NCBI RefSeq assembly: GCF_037126465.1
Contig: NW_026999480.1
Coordinates: 1-64,000 of the forward strand
Direction: 5' to 3'
Length of the DNA stretch: 64,000 bases
Source of the DNA: Ornithodoros turicata
Lineage: Eukaryota; Arthropoda; Arachnida; Ixodida; Argasidae
The translations under genes were made by a program, and so were the position numbers. The number at the start of each line of letters is the position of its first letter. Position 1 is the stretch's first letter. Of this stretch, positions 22,425 to 34,122 are shown piece after piece. A model generated the notes under the pieces. The model ran no database searches and had not been told where the DNA came from. It was given only the letters and a program-made list of their open reading frames with translations.

Positions 22425-23825
22425 TTATTCGGACTGTTTAATGCGTTGCATGTCAATAACCAATCGGTATTTCAATAAATCAATGACAAGGTTGGCGATG
22501 TAGACTGCTTGCAAATGTCGCTGCTTCCGCAGGGCGTGCTTAATATGAGCGATGGCACGAGCGAGAAGGTCCACGATGTCTGCAGCGATGTAGTTGAATT
22601 CTGCGTTGGCCAAGCTCACAAATTCGTTCATCAGTCCCAGGGGTCCGTCAGGAACCGTTATGCAGACGTTCTTGTAACGGGCGTAGATCCGACTAGAGCA
22701 CTGCACGGGCCGACTTTTCCGGGCCCGACCCGGCCCGGGCGCATCGAAAAATGGCCCGGCCCGACCCGGGCCCGGACCTTCATATTTTTATGCGGCCCGG
22801 CCCGACCCGGCCCGGTGACCCAGTGACTAGAGCCCGGCCCGGCCCGGCCCGGTGACCCGGCGAGTACATCCCGGCCTAGTATTTCCAGCCGCGACGTACG
22901 CGTTTCTGGCGATTATCAAACAAATTTATAAGTAAATTTATAAGAAGAGAAGACAAACATACAAGTGATGGCGGTTTAACACCGTAACCGCACGAGACCA
23001 AATTAAATCCAGAACGCACGGGGCGTTATCGTTACACTGTCAAGATTTTGCGGAGATAGAGCTTGCTGTCGACAAACTGCTTCTCCCAGTCCCTATCCCT
23101 CTCACCAAGCTTTGCCAAAGTGATTGTGAAATATGTGAGGAGTGAGGAGCAATGTAAAGTGGCTTGGAGAATGTTCTAGAGGGTCGAATCATATGCATAA
23201 TGCAGTACCCTTTGCTTGTCTTTGCAAAAGATGCACAGGAATGACGCAAGCGCATGATTGAACTTTCTGTATTAAGTGTACTGGGGTAGACAGTTTGACT
23301 TCGTCGAAACTTACATACCCATTTTTTTCTTTATTCACATCACATCACATCACATCATGAACTAATGCATCTCCAATGTGTGGAATTAGCTGCGTGGCCC
23401 GGCCGGGCCTGACTCTCGGGAACATATTTGTCGGCCCGGGCCCGGCCCGTCCCGCGGTGGTGGCGTATTTTAACGGCCCGGGCCCGGCCCGGCCCGCGGT
23501 GCTGGCGTATTTTGTCGGCCCGGGCTCGGCCCGGCCCGGAGCACACAGCCAATAACAAGCCCAGCCCGGCCCGCGGGCCGGGTCGGGCCCGGGCCGGGTC
23601 GGGGGCCCGGGCCCGTGCAGTGCTCTAGATCCGACGCACCATCTCCTGCAGCGGCCCCGGCGAGATCTCTCCTATATTGCCAAAGCCTACCATGTCTATC
23701 ACGTAGCGAAAAGCAGTGATGACGAGCTCGTTGCGGGGACTTTCGCCGTTGAAACATTCCTTCTCCACTTCTTCCCAAGAAGCGTGGGTGCGGGAACAAT
23801 TTTGTAAAGAGTGGTAGCTGAACAT
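22425..23825 (-). pseudogene. Right-end Polinton gene (gene C), split by a hAT insertion
   Basis: The leftward gene starts at ATG 23825 (MFSYHSLQNC), just inside the right TIR promoter. The first part runs to 23628 and contains SWEEVEKECF and AFRYVIDMVGFG. The rest (22693-22425) has GPLGLMNEFVSLANAEFNY, IADLLARAIAHI-type helices and a final VYIANLVIDLLKYRL. The two parts are in the same frame across an 8-bp target duplication, so the only break is the transposon. The whole would be about 155 aa of mostly helical protein with no recognised domain. A decayed relative is at 37048-37475, which supports it as a genuine conserved gene. Function unknown; position suggests early expression. Confidence 0.7.
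22694..23627. mobile_element. hAT-like non-autonomous element inside gene C
   Basis: 934 bp with terminal inverted repeats TAGAGCACTGCACGGGCC. It is flanked by a perfect 8-bp duplication GATCCGAC (22686-22693 and 23628-23635), diagnostic of hAT-type insertion. The ends are runs of CCCGGCC. The interior is AT-richer, with an (ATCAC)n run near 23337-23356, and holds no transposase. A relative lies at 62222-63850. Confidence 0.92.
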
Positions 23826-23835
23826 CTTCACGTAG

Positions 23836-25081
23836 TGATGACGCGAGCGCGGTGCGCGCTGCCTTTATACAGATAAACGCGCTCGCGCAAAGAACGGAGA
23901 ATGAAAGCGAAACTGAAAAGCCACCCGTCGCCGCTAGGAGCGCGCGCGCAGCAGAGAGCCGAAACCAAAAACACCCGTGGCCGGCGCAGGGGGCGCTAGG
24001 AGCGCGCGCGCGCGCATGCGCGGACGGGTGGAGCAGAGGGCGCGCGCGCGTCGCCTCACTCAGTTTCTCTCGGAGCGTCGCGGAAGACGGACGTGCGCTC
24101 CGCGCGCTCGCTCATTTTCTGGCTGGCTCTCGTAGAGAGCAGACGTATGTTCTCCGCGCTGGCTCAGTTTCTGCCTGGAAGTTGCCGCGGGGGAAAAGGT
24201 GAGTGATTTGACGCGCTCCTTTTCTCGTATGTTTGCCGTGTTTAGCGGTGACCGCGCTCGTGCTAAGCCTTTTCTCGCATGTTTAGACTTGTTTTGCGGT
24301 GTCCAAGCCTGTTGACGCATGTTTAGCGATGTGTGGTTCCCGCCTTGTGTTAGCTGCGTAGTGTTGAGGTTAGGCCTAAGCGATCGCCCCCCCGTAAGCC
24401 TTTTTCCTCGTATGTTTAGTCTTGTTTTGCGGTGAGCAAGCCTGTTGACGCATGTTTAGCGATCTGTGGTTCCCGCCTTGTGTTAGCTGCGTAGTGTTGT
24501 GGTTAGGCCTAAGCGATCGTCCCCGTAAGCCTTTTTCCCCGATGTGTACTGTTTTCTCCGTGCTGTTTTAGCAGTAGCGGTTAGACCTTTTCTCTCGCAT
24601 GCCTAGACTTGTTCAGCAGTGCTGCCATTTTTACCTGTCGCTAGTATCTTGTTGTCTGTCTTTCTCGTCTAGAGCTATGATGGTGGCGCCATCTGGTGTG
24701 ATGCCTTGCAACTAAGTGGCCACCTGTCGTCGATCTCTGCAACTACCAGTCGTCAACAAGCAACATGGCGGGCGCTGGTCACTCGGGTGTTGCGGAGCGG
24801 GTTCTTCGCCGCGGCATCGTTGATTTTCGAATAAATTGTTTCTCTCCACTCTATTTCCATCTTTTTATTTTATTTTCTACCTATTTTTTTATTTTTATGG
24901 ACACAGATTGTCCGCAACGCACAGGGTGGTCTGGACACGTCCTAGATGCTCCCCAATTAGTGTGATGACTCCCTGGAGGGTCCTGATTAATGTGGGGGGT
25001 CCCAATTAGCTCTAATTGCTAATTAAACGTGTCCAGAAGCCTTGTAGCGTTGCGGACAGTCTGTGTCCAGTAACTACTACT
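23836..25081 (-). repeat. Polinton right terminal inverted repeat
   Basis: Reverse-complement partner of 8677-9923, almost the same length (1,246 bp). It ends ...TTACTACTACT at 25081. It contains a two-copy internal tandem duplication around 24190-24540 that differs in detail from the left one. Confidence 0.93.
23863..23869 (-). promoter_or_regulatory. TATA box in right TIR
   Basis: TATAAAG on the minus strand, mirror image of 9890-9896, about 38 bp before the ATG of gene C. Confidence 0.7.
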
Positions 25082-25438
25082 TATAGGCCGATCTGTATTC
25101 CTTTCCTTATGGGGAAAATTTTGGAAAAATTACTTCTTAGCAGGCTATACAGGGTCTTAACTACAGCAAAATTCTTCAGAGGTGGACAGTTTGGATTTTC
25201 CCATGGACAATCAGGTACGTTAGCATTACATCAAATTATTGGCAAATTAAGGAAAGCGTGGATGGAAGACAACTCTGGGCTGTTATTGTCTATGGATGTT
25301 TCGAACGCATTCGGGATGGTTAAGGAACAAAGGATACGCTCCGTGTTGAGGGACATCAACTGTCCAGATAATCTCATTAATGTGGTGGGTTCTTGGGGCA
25401 CCTGTTACCAAACAACTGTTACCGATCGGCACTGCTGA
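25082..25438 (+). pseudogene. Reverse transcriptase fragment of a non-LTR retrotransposon
   Basis: Begins in mid-domain exactly at the Polinton end with YRPICIPFLMGKILEKLL, followed by QFGFSHGQSGTLALH and SMDVSNAFGMV (motif A region; usual form LDxxxAFD). The sequence stops at 25438, before the catalytic ADD motif. Truncated at both ends, so inactive. Its missing upstream half is not found on the left side of the Polinton. Confidence 0.8.
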
Positions 25439-27765
25439 CTGCACAGTTGACTGCAATTATTTAGTCAATTTTTTATGACTGTTGGTTGACCATTTTGCAT
25501 TTGAGATATATATTGTTATGTATCTCAAATATATTATATTTTGCATAGTCTTCGTCACACTCTACGCGCTCTACTCAAAACACGAAAGCACGAAAATCAA
25601 CTCGCCGTCTTGCACAACAGTTTCAAAAGACTTACGAGACAATCGTCCCTTCTACACACGCATAAACACCGGGTACAATAGCATAGAGGAGAGACCCAAG
25701 GTCAAACGATGCAGTCCCCAGCTGCTCCACGCGTAACGGGGTCATCCACGGAAACCGCGAAGGTGGCGCCCCGTCGTAGGAAGCCCGTAAGTACATTCAA
25801 GATGGCTACCGTGAAACCGTAGCCTTAAAGGTGTGAAAACTGTTCCAGTGTATACATTGTCAAGACTGCGTTTAATCATCCTCCGTGATTTTCTGTGGGT
25901 TTCCGTGGAAGCTTTTGATGTGAGCACAGCTCATCATCGGCATTACTCCTGTGTCCATGTGTTCTGGTTACTCAATGTGTGGCGTTACGACACAGGGTCT
26001 CCGACAGTGTCTTCCCACAGGAAATATGAACCAATCAACATACCGAGTAGGTCTGATATGCGCCGTGATATAACAAGAAGAAAACGCGTATAAGCGGACA
26101 GCCATCTCAACATTTCATTCCACAGCTAGTAACACGTACCGCGTGACCATGTGGCACATTCCAAAAGGAAATTTTCCTTCATTTTTTTTTACTCCTTCTA
26201 TATTGCGAGCGTTCGATTTGACTTCTTGTAAAAAATGTTCTCATTTCGGTTGTTAGTGTCAGCACCAACAGTAAACAGGAGAAGTGTACTTGCTGGAAAA
26301 GAAGACAGACCCCAAACGTTAGCCCTGTACAGTTCAGCTACCCTGGCATAAAGAATTCAGCACTGTGAACAGTAAACTTTATATGTGTTAAAAACATATA
26401 TGTGTGGATGAATGCGTTGAAACATTATTTCTTCTCGCTTGTTTCGTTGTACATGGTGCAATATGCTGTTCATGGCATGCTTTGTAGAGCTAACATGCTG
26501 CAATCCCGAGTTTCGCACTCAATGTGTCCAAAAAATCATTAAAGGAATGGACATCCCCCATTTTTCTGTGAGCGAAATAAAACGCAATAATGGCTGCACA
26601 ATGGTTATGCACAATGCACGATGTTAATTCTGGACAGTAACGTTGAAACATTACGAATCGCATTCTTTTTTCCCTGGAAAGTCCGCTTGTAATGAGGCAC
26701 ATAGCTCTGCATTTTACTGTTAAACCTGGCTAAAGGAAGGCAGGAGAAACTGAGAATTGGAAGTAGCTGTACAGCCTTTGCTGGTACAGCTTGGAACAAG
26801 AGTTTACGGAATTCGGCAATGGCGTATTCTTCATTGGGACGGCTCTCTGCTATACATCAGGAACATACCTGAGTAAATTACTTCTAAAATGTAATTAAAT
26901 TACATTACTCATTACTCCAGCTAGAATTTAATTATACATATATTACATTACTCGTTACTGCACTTGAAATGTAATGAAATTATATTAGAATTACTACGAA
27001 ACAGTAACTACATTACAGAGTCATTACTGCGAAGTTAATCGCACCGCTATTGAGAATGTGGAAAATAATTGTCAAAGAGCACGATGTTGTAACAACAAGA
27101 CATTTTATTCTGTTCATCACAGGTATTGTCACTCTCTCTTATTGCAAAGAAAGTTCTTCTTGCAGCATAGAAGCAACGGACTCTCGAAGTGGCAGTCTTT
27201 GGGCTACCCCCTCTTATGAGGAAACACGTCTTCAGCCATGCGGAAGATGCTCTGTGTCGATGCGGACACTGGCAACGCGGTGTTGTACTCATAGTCATCA
27301 TCCTCATCTACATCTTTTAACTCGCCAGTCGGCAACTCTCTTTCTGCCAAGTGCCAGCACAGGACACACACACGATAGTTTTGTAAAAGTTATGAGTAAT
27401 GTCAGTAAAAGTAACATGTGATTACTTTTGTAATTTACTGTAACATGTTTGTTGCCGGTTGCTTCGATAGTCTGTGTGGACATAAATATACAGTGATGAA
27501 ACGTGATCTCGTTGGGGTAGAGAGCAAGATGCTGAACATATATGTACGTTCTGACCTTTATGGTACCACAGCACAGTCTCATATATATGAGAGTATTCAC
27601 AGATCTTCAAAGCGAACTGCACTCCCCAAATCACTTTTGCAAACTTCCTAATGTAATACGCGTCTGCGAAACCGTCCGTAAAATTGGTGTCACCACATAA
27701 GTTTTTGGCGTCGCTGTGCTCAATGTCGAAGAGGACATAGCCGCCGTTGTAGCTGTACAGTCTTT
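25439..27765. other. Intergenic DNA with a TTAC-rich repeat
   Basis: No gene is supported. Degenerate ATTAC / GTAAT repeats cluster at about 26870-27035 and again at 27370-27450, like the self-similar ends of hAT-type MITEs elsewhere in the window. Clear termini and a target duplication were not found. Confidence 0.45.
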
Positions 27766-28116
27766 GTGCGTTGCATATCCGAAAAAAGAGCAGTCAGTAA
27801 CTGTTCGTACTTTGATTATACGTTGACGATCCAATATATATCTGCTGGAGAGCCCTCCTTGATGCTACGTATCTTCTATGGTTACGGTTCCTACCCTAGG
27901 AGGAATAGTTGCGCGTACGCCATAACTTCCTTGTTTGTACCTGCTTGCAAGAGCCGGCGATGCTATGGCGCCCGCCGCTACGAAGGTGCGAAGCTACGAA
28001 CATCAAGCCGACACGATGGACATCGACACGATCAAAGCGAGAGAACTCCCCGACCTTTTAGCTTGAGGTTGTCGGAAGTGACTCGTGCCCAATCGGCTGC
28101 TTCGAGGGGGGGGGGG

Positions 28117-28634
28117 AGAACTCTTGAACTCGGGGCGCAACCACTGGAACTCGGGGCGCAACCACTGGAACTCGGGGCGCAACCACTGGAACTCGGGGCG
28201 CAACCACTGGAACTCGGGGCGCAACCACTGGAACTCGGGGCGCAACCACTGGAACTCGGGGCGCAACCACTGGAACTCGGGGCGCAACCACTGGAACTCG
28301 GGGCGCAACCACTGGAACTCGGGGCGCAACCACTGGAACTCGGGGCGCAACCACTGGAACTCGGGGCGCAACCACTGGAACTCGGGGCGCAACCACTGGA
28401 ACTCGGGGCGCAACCACTGGAACTCGGGGCGCAACCACTGGAACTCGGGGCGCAACCACTGGAACTCGGGGCGCAACCACTGGAACTCGGGGCGCAACCA
28501 CTGGAACTCGGGGCGCAACCACTGGAACTCGGGGCGCAACCACTGGAACTCGGGGCGCAACCACTGGAACTCGGGGCGCAACCACTGGAACTCGGGGCGC
28601 AACCACTGGAACTCGGGGCGCAACCACTGGAACC
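28117..28634. repeat. Minisatellite, 21-bp unit, about 24 copies
   Basis: Near-perfect repeats of GGAACTCGGGGCGCAACCAC plus T, preceded by a run of nine or ten G. Since 21 is divisible by 3, several frames on both strands stay open (plus strand LELGAQP or NSGRNHW; minus strand EFQWLRP or VPVVAPR). Homogeneity implies recent expansion. Coding is unproven. Confidence 0.95.
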
Positions 28635-29384
28635 AATATTCGCTAACGGAGATTAAACAGTTTCTTACAGAAGGTGCGAGGAACTTGGCCGTATTTGGCT
28701 AAGAAAGGAATCTCTGCCCGTCCGTCAACGGCTGTCCACCATAGGCAGGGTAACTCCAGCGACGTCACCGTAGTGCCTCCAAAGTACACAGACAACACAT
28801 CCAGCGCAGATCCATGTGGTGACACACACAGAAGATAAACCAGCCATCCTGAAAAAGACCAAGGCTTTAAGCAATCCTAATGTTTCTTTACCGTTTGCCC
28901 CGTTATCCCAAATATGCAACATCGGGAACGCTAAGTTGTTACGGCATTTGTAAAGTTTGAAACAGGGTCGGTTCTTTTCACTTCGCTAGTTTTCAACGTA
29001 CAAAACAAGCCGCGAAATTATAGCAAAAACTACCGTCAACAGCCCACCTCAAGATTGCCGCAACCCCCTTTAAGACGTACAACACCTTCAGGAAGAACAA
29101 CAGCGAGCATCAACTTACCATGCAGCTGAAGATGAAGTGGCCTAACCTCGCACGCCTTGACTTTGAACTGGACGCCTAACCTTGGTATACCCAGGAGTGT
29201 TCGACGTCACCAGCCTCAGTGACAAATGACGATGATCGGTTAGGAATATCATATGAATCGGCAGAAGGTGCAGGGGGCGTCGATGAGGGATTGAAAGAAA
29301 ACCCTAGAAAGAAAGGGGGAATTGTTATCGTTATCAGGCGCGACGTATCGGGCCATCGCAAGCGCCAGAAATGCTGTCAAGATG
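28635..29384. other. Intergenic DNA, no feature seen
   Basis: No open frame of note and no clear repeat. Confidence 0.4.
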
Positions 29385-29515
29385 TCAAGCGCAATGGGGG
29401 TGGCCGATATGCCTCTTATCAATGTTCTTTAGTTTCACGAGTCTGTTCAAGGTCTTCCACCTACCCGTCCACCACTATTACACTCGACTTTCAGTAAATT
29501 GTGCTTCTTCGGACG
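29385..29515. repeat. Dispersed repeat copy (related to 54960-55127)
   Basis: Shares TTCTTTAGTTTCA, TCCACCTACCCGTCCAC and ACTCGACTTTCAGTA-x-ATTGTGC with the inverted-repeat core at about 54960-55127. Ends in both copies are mutually inverted (GTGGACGG / CCGTCCAC), a MITE-like layout. Confidence 0.55.
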
Positions 29516-29679
29516 TGTCCTTGTTTGTTCGGATGTCTGTGTGCGTGTGTTATTCTTGCTAGCAATCTTGACAGCGCCTCGAAAAGCATATGGTAAAAAC
29601 CAAGTATGACACCTCATTTGCCATCAGGGAAAGCGTGCAATCACTTAATTCAGTGGGTAACCCACAGAGCTCGGCATTT

Positions 29680-29950
29680 TGATTCACGCTAACTCACGAT
29701 CACAATCATCTGATAAAGTGTGCTCCCATTTCAGTCGCACGCGTAATCAGCGGTGGCTGCTATGGCGTCCGTCATCTCGTACTCACAGGAAACTAATTGC
29801 AGCGCCGGTGCGATACTGTACTTACTCAGCCGAGGATCGCTGGTTACCGCAGGCTAAGACGCTTCTAGAAAAAAACGGTGACACTGGTGACTGCAGTCAC
29901 ACGTTGGCGTTATTATAAAGCGTGATCATGGGGCATTACGAGTGCATTCG
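29680..29950. repeat. Dispersed repeat with ATCACAATCATCTGAT motif
   Basis: Carries CTCACGATCACAATCATCTGAT. Inverted or direct relatives occur near 39000-39120, 39165-39305 and 42600-42745, associated with CGAGCTCA and GTGCGC patches. Probably remnants of one DNA-transposon family. Confidence 0.4.
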
Positions 29951-30016
29951 TGCGATAGCGATAACAACACACGTGCCACCCCGCAGCGCCAGCTGCTGAC
30001 GCTGTATCATCTCTGA

Positions 30017-31134
30017 TATTTATTTATTTATTTATTTATTGTCAGTGCCCACCAACAGCTGAAGCCTACACGGTGGTGCGCTCTAATTGACAGAACACCA
30101 ATACAGTAAATACAACAGATAAAACAGAAAAGCGCTAAGCAACATTAGACGCACAAACAAGAATAGACAGCAGTTCTAAAAACCTTAAAATTAGAAAAAA
30201 TATCAACATCATTATTTTGTAAGTCATTGTAAAAACACTGCATTCGAACAATCGGAGAGGATATATAAGGGAAACCAGGGTAAAATGTAGAAGGAAACCT
30301 AGTTAGCCTTGGAGGGACGTAAAAGCAAACTTCAGACAAAAGTCCAGGAGCATCCATTGTTCCATGAACGAGCTTGTGAAAAAATATCATATCACGCAGC
30401 TGTCGTCTGTTACTTAGGGGCATCATGCTCAGCTTAGATAGAATATTGTTATAGCTGAAGTACCACGTCCGACTCACAAATCTGTCGTAAACAATTCTAA
30501 CAAGTCTCTTTTATATAGTTTCCAAATGGTCCGACGATGATTTCGATAAGCTGTTCCAAACTACAGAAGGAAACTCCAATTTGCTTCTCACAAGGCTATA
30601 ATACAGACTAAGAAGTGAATGCATATTCTTGAATACCTTAGAGATACGAGAAATAAACCCCAGAGACCTCATACTGGCAGAGTACACATACGAAACATGG
30701 TGATTGAACTTCAATGCACTATCGAAAAAGATACCAAGATCACGGATAACCTCAACCCTCTCTATAGACAAGTTATCAAGAACATAATTAAATTGTGCTG
30801 CTCGGGTCTTCTTCCGTGTAAACGATACGATTTTAGTCTTGGACACGTTCAGACACAATGCGTTAACTTTACACCAGTTCTTAATCTCTACTGCATCCTC
30901 TTGCAGCAATAAACTATCCTGCATAGTTGAGACGGAACGAAATATTTTTACATCGTCCGCAAATAAGAGTACACGAGACCGCTTAACAACATTTACAAGG
31001 TCATTAACAAACACTAAGAACAGGAGCGGTCCTAAGTTACTACCCTGAGGTACGCCAGAGACAGAAATGAATGGATCAGATGACGCAGTGCCAACTCGTA
31101 CAATGTTACCTCGGTCCGAAACATAGCTCTTCAA
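30017..31134 (-). pseudogene. LINE (Jockey/CR1-like), 5'-truncated
   Basis: The minus-strand frame 31134-30511 encodes the C-terminal half of a reverse transcriptase: GVPQGSNLGPLLFLVFVNDL, the catalytic LLFADDVKIF box, then LNVSKTKIVSF and DLGIFFDSALKFNHHV. After a stop near 30511 the usual 3' tail of such ORFs continues at 30477-30145 (RRQLRDMIFFHKLVHGT). The element ends in an (AAAT)n tail, seen as TTTATTTATTT at 30018-30040. The 5' two-thirds and the endonuclease are missing. A dead insertion. Confidence 0.88.
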
Positions 31135-31797
31135 TAACGCGCAGTACTCTTCACATAAACCATACAGAACATAACTTGTCTCGCGAGCTTCCGCAAATTC
31201 GAGAGACCTGCTCGCGTGTGAGTCAAAATGAAGGGTGAGGCGTGTCTAAGTTTAATTTGGCGCGTACACAAACGACACTGAAATGATGAATTGCTTGTCG
31301 TATTAACTAGCCATGAAGGTAATGCTTCTGTTTCTCACTGCTTTAGTTTTGAGAAATTCCCTTGGTCCATCGAAAGTCGAACTTACGCAGCGCTAGACCA
31401 TTCTACGTTTCCCTCTCGCCCAGGCGAGATTAGTCAAAGCTTTGGCAAGTGCTTGGCCAACGAGCTCGTTTCTTGATACGGATCTGTACCCTGGCCGACG
31501 GCTTTCCAATCCTCGCTCTGCCTATCACTATGCAACGCTGCGCCAACGTTGGATGTCCAAAAGAGTCGTTGGCCAACTGTCATCCGACCTTTTGCCAACC
31601 GTCGGCCATCGGCCATTGCTTGCTTGGGAATTCTTCTGTGTTCCAGCCTCACTACGTAAATTTCCATTCTCTTCCGCTACGCAGACTTCCACAGCGTCAA
31701 TCAGTTATCACTTTATGACGAGGGTAAGAGATATCCTTGAGTTCCACGAATTCATAAGAACAATCAGTATAGAGTTAGTTACAATCCAGCCATCAGG

Positions 31798-32125
31798 CTC
31801 GATGTCACCTTGGAGAAAGACGGCGCCTCCTACAAGTGGAAGGTCCGTAGTGCCATCGGCATCACATGTCCGCGCCCAGAGATTACAGTAATGCGGGAGT
31901 AGCACAATCACAGTTGTACAGAGTGTTGCAGAAAAATGTAACGCGCATTTTTACATGCAACTCATTGTCTAGTTACCTCTGGAACTTCCCGTGGCGTACG
32001 ATGGCGTATTTATGAGTGCGAAGGCTAAAAAAAAAATCCTGGAGGCCATACTTAGCATAAAAAAAATAAACAGCGCGCGAAAACAACGGCTTCCATGCAA
32101 TAGAATAGGATGGTCATGACGGTGC
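31798..32125. repeat. Direct repeat, copy 1
   Basis: Shares GATGTCACCTTGGAGA, GACGGCGCCTCCTACA, AGTGCCATCGGCATCAC and AGCACAATCACAGTTGTACAG with copy 2, which begins at about 32327. It then shares AAAATCCTG and CGGCTTCCATGCA with 32560-32640. Confidence 0.65.
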
Positions 32126-32326
32126 ACGTCCCACATTTGTTCCAATATCCCGAGGTGACGTCGCAGGGATATACCTGCGACGTCCAAACAGTGCCCATAT
32201 CCTCGTCTCCTGTACGTCTCATTCATATCTATGGGATATTCAGGCTGCTCCCAAGGATATCCCATTGTCCAAGGTGGGATATCCTACAGACGTCGTTATG
32301 ACATATGTTCTTTGTTGGGCGCTCTC

Positions 32327-32448
32327 GACGTCACCTTGGAGATAGACGGCGCCTCCTACATGTAGAAGATCCGTAGTGCCATCGGCATCACGACATGCCC
32401 GGGGGAGGGGGATCACAGAAATGCAGGAATAGCACAATCACAGTTGTA
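32327..32448. repeat. Direct repeat, copy 2 (first part)
   Basis: Second copy of the 31798 unit. It runs directly into the inverted-repeat element at 32450. Confidence 0.6.
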
Positions 32449-32449
32449 C

Positions 32450-32997
32450 AGGGTGTGTGCAGAAAAACGTAACCCGCATTTTTACATGTAACTTGTCTAC
32501 TTACCCGACGAACTTCCCGTGACGTACGATGGCCTATTTATGCATGCGAAAGCTACAAACAAAAATCCTGCAAGCCATACTCAGCGTAAAAAAAATAAAC
32601 AGAGCGTGAAAACATCGGCTTCCATGCACTAGAAATAGGACAATTATGACAGTGCATGGTAGCGCATGGCGGTCTTACGAGTTATGCACAGGCACCGCCA
32701 GGCGCACTACCGATGAGCATCCATGTGGGACATCGTTTCCATTTCTGTACCGACAGCTCCTCTAGCGGTACCTAAACACAACTCTCCTGCGTCCACCATG
32801 TTGCCCTATTCTGATGCACGGAGGCCGACATTTTCATTGCTCAGTTTATTTTTTACTTTGAGTATGGCTGCCACGATTTTTCTGCAGATTTCGCAAGCAT
32901 AAATGCGCCATCGTGCGCCACCGGAAGTTTGTTAATTAGGCAAACAACAAGCTAAGTGCCTAAACGCGGGTTACGTATTTCTGCACACACCCTGTAC
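32450..32997. mobile_element. Mariner-type MITE
   Basis: Terminal repeats CAGGGTGTGTGCAGAAA (left) and TTTCTGCACACACCCTG (right), flanked by TA on both sides. The inverted similarity continues inward with AACCCGC / GCGGGTT. About 550 bp, no coding. The shorter copy-1 sequence at 31916 also has part of the left end (TACAGAGTGTTGCAGAAAAA). Confidence 0.75.
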
Positions 32998-33829
32998 GTT
33001 ATATATCGTCGTGCCACTATGCCATGTTGCCCAACAGAGCTGAAGTATAACTACACAGAGAGTGCACGCATTTATTATTTAGTTTGGTCGTGACGCAAAA
33101 AAGGGAACTAATGGGATCTTGGTTAGAAGTTGGCACACTAAAGCGGTTGTGACCTATTTTTTACTTCTTTGGGTCGAGTTATATGTTCATTTGTTTGGCC
33201 CGCAAAACAAACGGTATGAAATAAAACACTCGAACAAGCTAAGCATGATGGTTGAGAGTAGGGTTAGTTAGTGACTATCACCGGATGACAAGGAAGCGCC
33301 AAAAGAAAATATAGACGAGAGATGTAAGACAGTACCAGCGCTTGCGTTATCTTACGTCTGTTGTACATGTTCCTTTGGCGCCTTATTAGTCAACCACGAA
33401 GAAGATACGCATTCATCAGGAGAGGAATAAAAAGAAAGGGAAAGGGGAACGATGTAAGGGCATTTTGCTCATGGAAATAAACCTTGGTTGACAGTTCAGA
33501 GGATCACTGAGTGAGGATGTCTTTTTCACGTGCGTTTGCTTCCCCGGCGCTGGGTTTCCTGATATTCCAAACGCACAACCCAGCTCCAATTCAACTCATT
33601 CTCATGCATGGGAGTTTCAAAACATCCCAGCAGAAGTGAAACGCTGTGGGATACAGACAGCATTTGTAGAATCATCCCCGTCTGTGTATTACCAAATGCC
33701 TTCTTCAGGTCTCTCAGTTGAGGACATTCGACACAAGACATTTGACGATTCGACGCACTCTTCCATGTGTGTGGCTATGTGGCCCCAGTACCTGCACGGC
33801 TTTAATAACAACAACTATAAAAACAAGTG
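32998..33829. other. Intergenic DNA, no feature seen
   Basis: No supported gene or repeat end. Confidence 0.4.
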
Positions 33830-34122
33830 TCTTGTGGCTACATGTGAAGCTACGGGTTCCTGCTCTGGTTGAATTAAGTCCTGCTCTGCTAGCAGCTACT
33901 TTGTTCTCCGGCTGGTGTCTGTTCATTTGTTCATTCTGCGGCTCAACACTGCAGGACAAAGGCTGCACTTGTAGGGCCACACACCCATGTACGCCCGCTT
34001 GTAGTGCTGCACGTTTGCGCTCTGCCGCAACTTTGCAGAACAGAAAATGTTCCTGTATGGCTCTGCACCTCTTTGAGTCTACTCGTGGTGCTTCTTGCCT
34101 GTGTGTTTCCGCTTGTGATACA
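33830..34122 (-). pseudogene. Decayed C2H2 finger remnants
   Basis: Downstream of the main finger exon the minus strand retains finger-like patches (CTGCAGGACAAAG, GTGTGTTTCCGCTTG on the plus strand) in shifting frames. The array was once longer. Confidence 0.5.

Larger units (their letters stand above)
8677..25081 (+). mobile_element. Maverick/Polinton (adintovirus-like) endogenous element
   Basis: A 16.4-kb unit bounded by 1.25-kb inverted repeats that begin AGTAGT and end ACTACT. AGT...ACT ends are usual for Polintons. Inside are the hallmark genes: type B DNA polymerase, retroviral-type integrase, packaging ATPase, adenain-like protease, and major and minor capsid proteins. Removing a later 934-bp hAT insertion leaves about 15.5 kb, typical for the class. 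Most virion genes carry one or more frame breaks, so this copy is unlikely to make particles by itself. The expected 6-bp target duplication is absent: ACAAAC lies on the left and TATAGG on the right. Confidence 0.95.

Noticed and set aside
23428..23628. Gly/Arg/Pro-rich frames in the CCCGG repeats
   Set aside because: Produced by the hAT terminal repeats, not by a gene.
28003..28702. Long repeat proteins from the 21-bp minisatellite as genes
   Set aside because: Several frames on both strands are equally open because the unit is a multiple of three; no start context or flanking homology.
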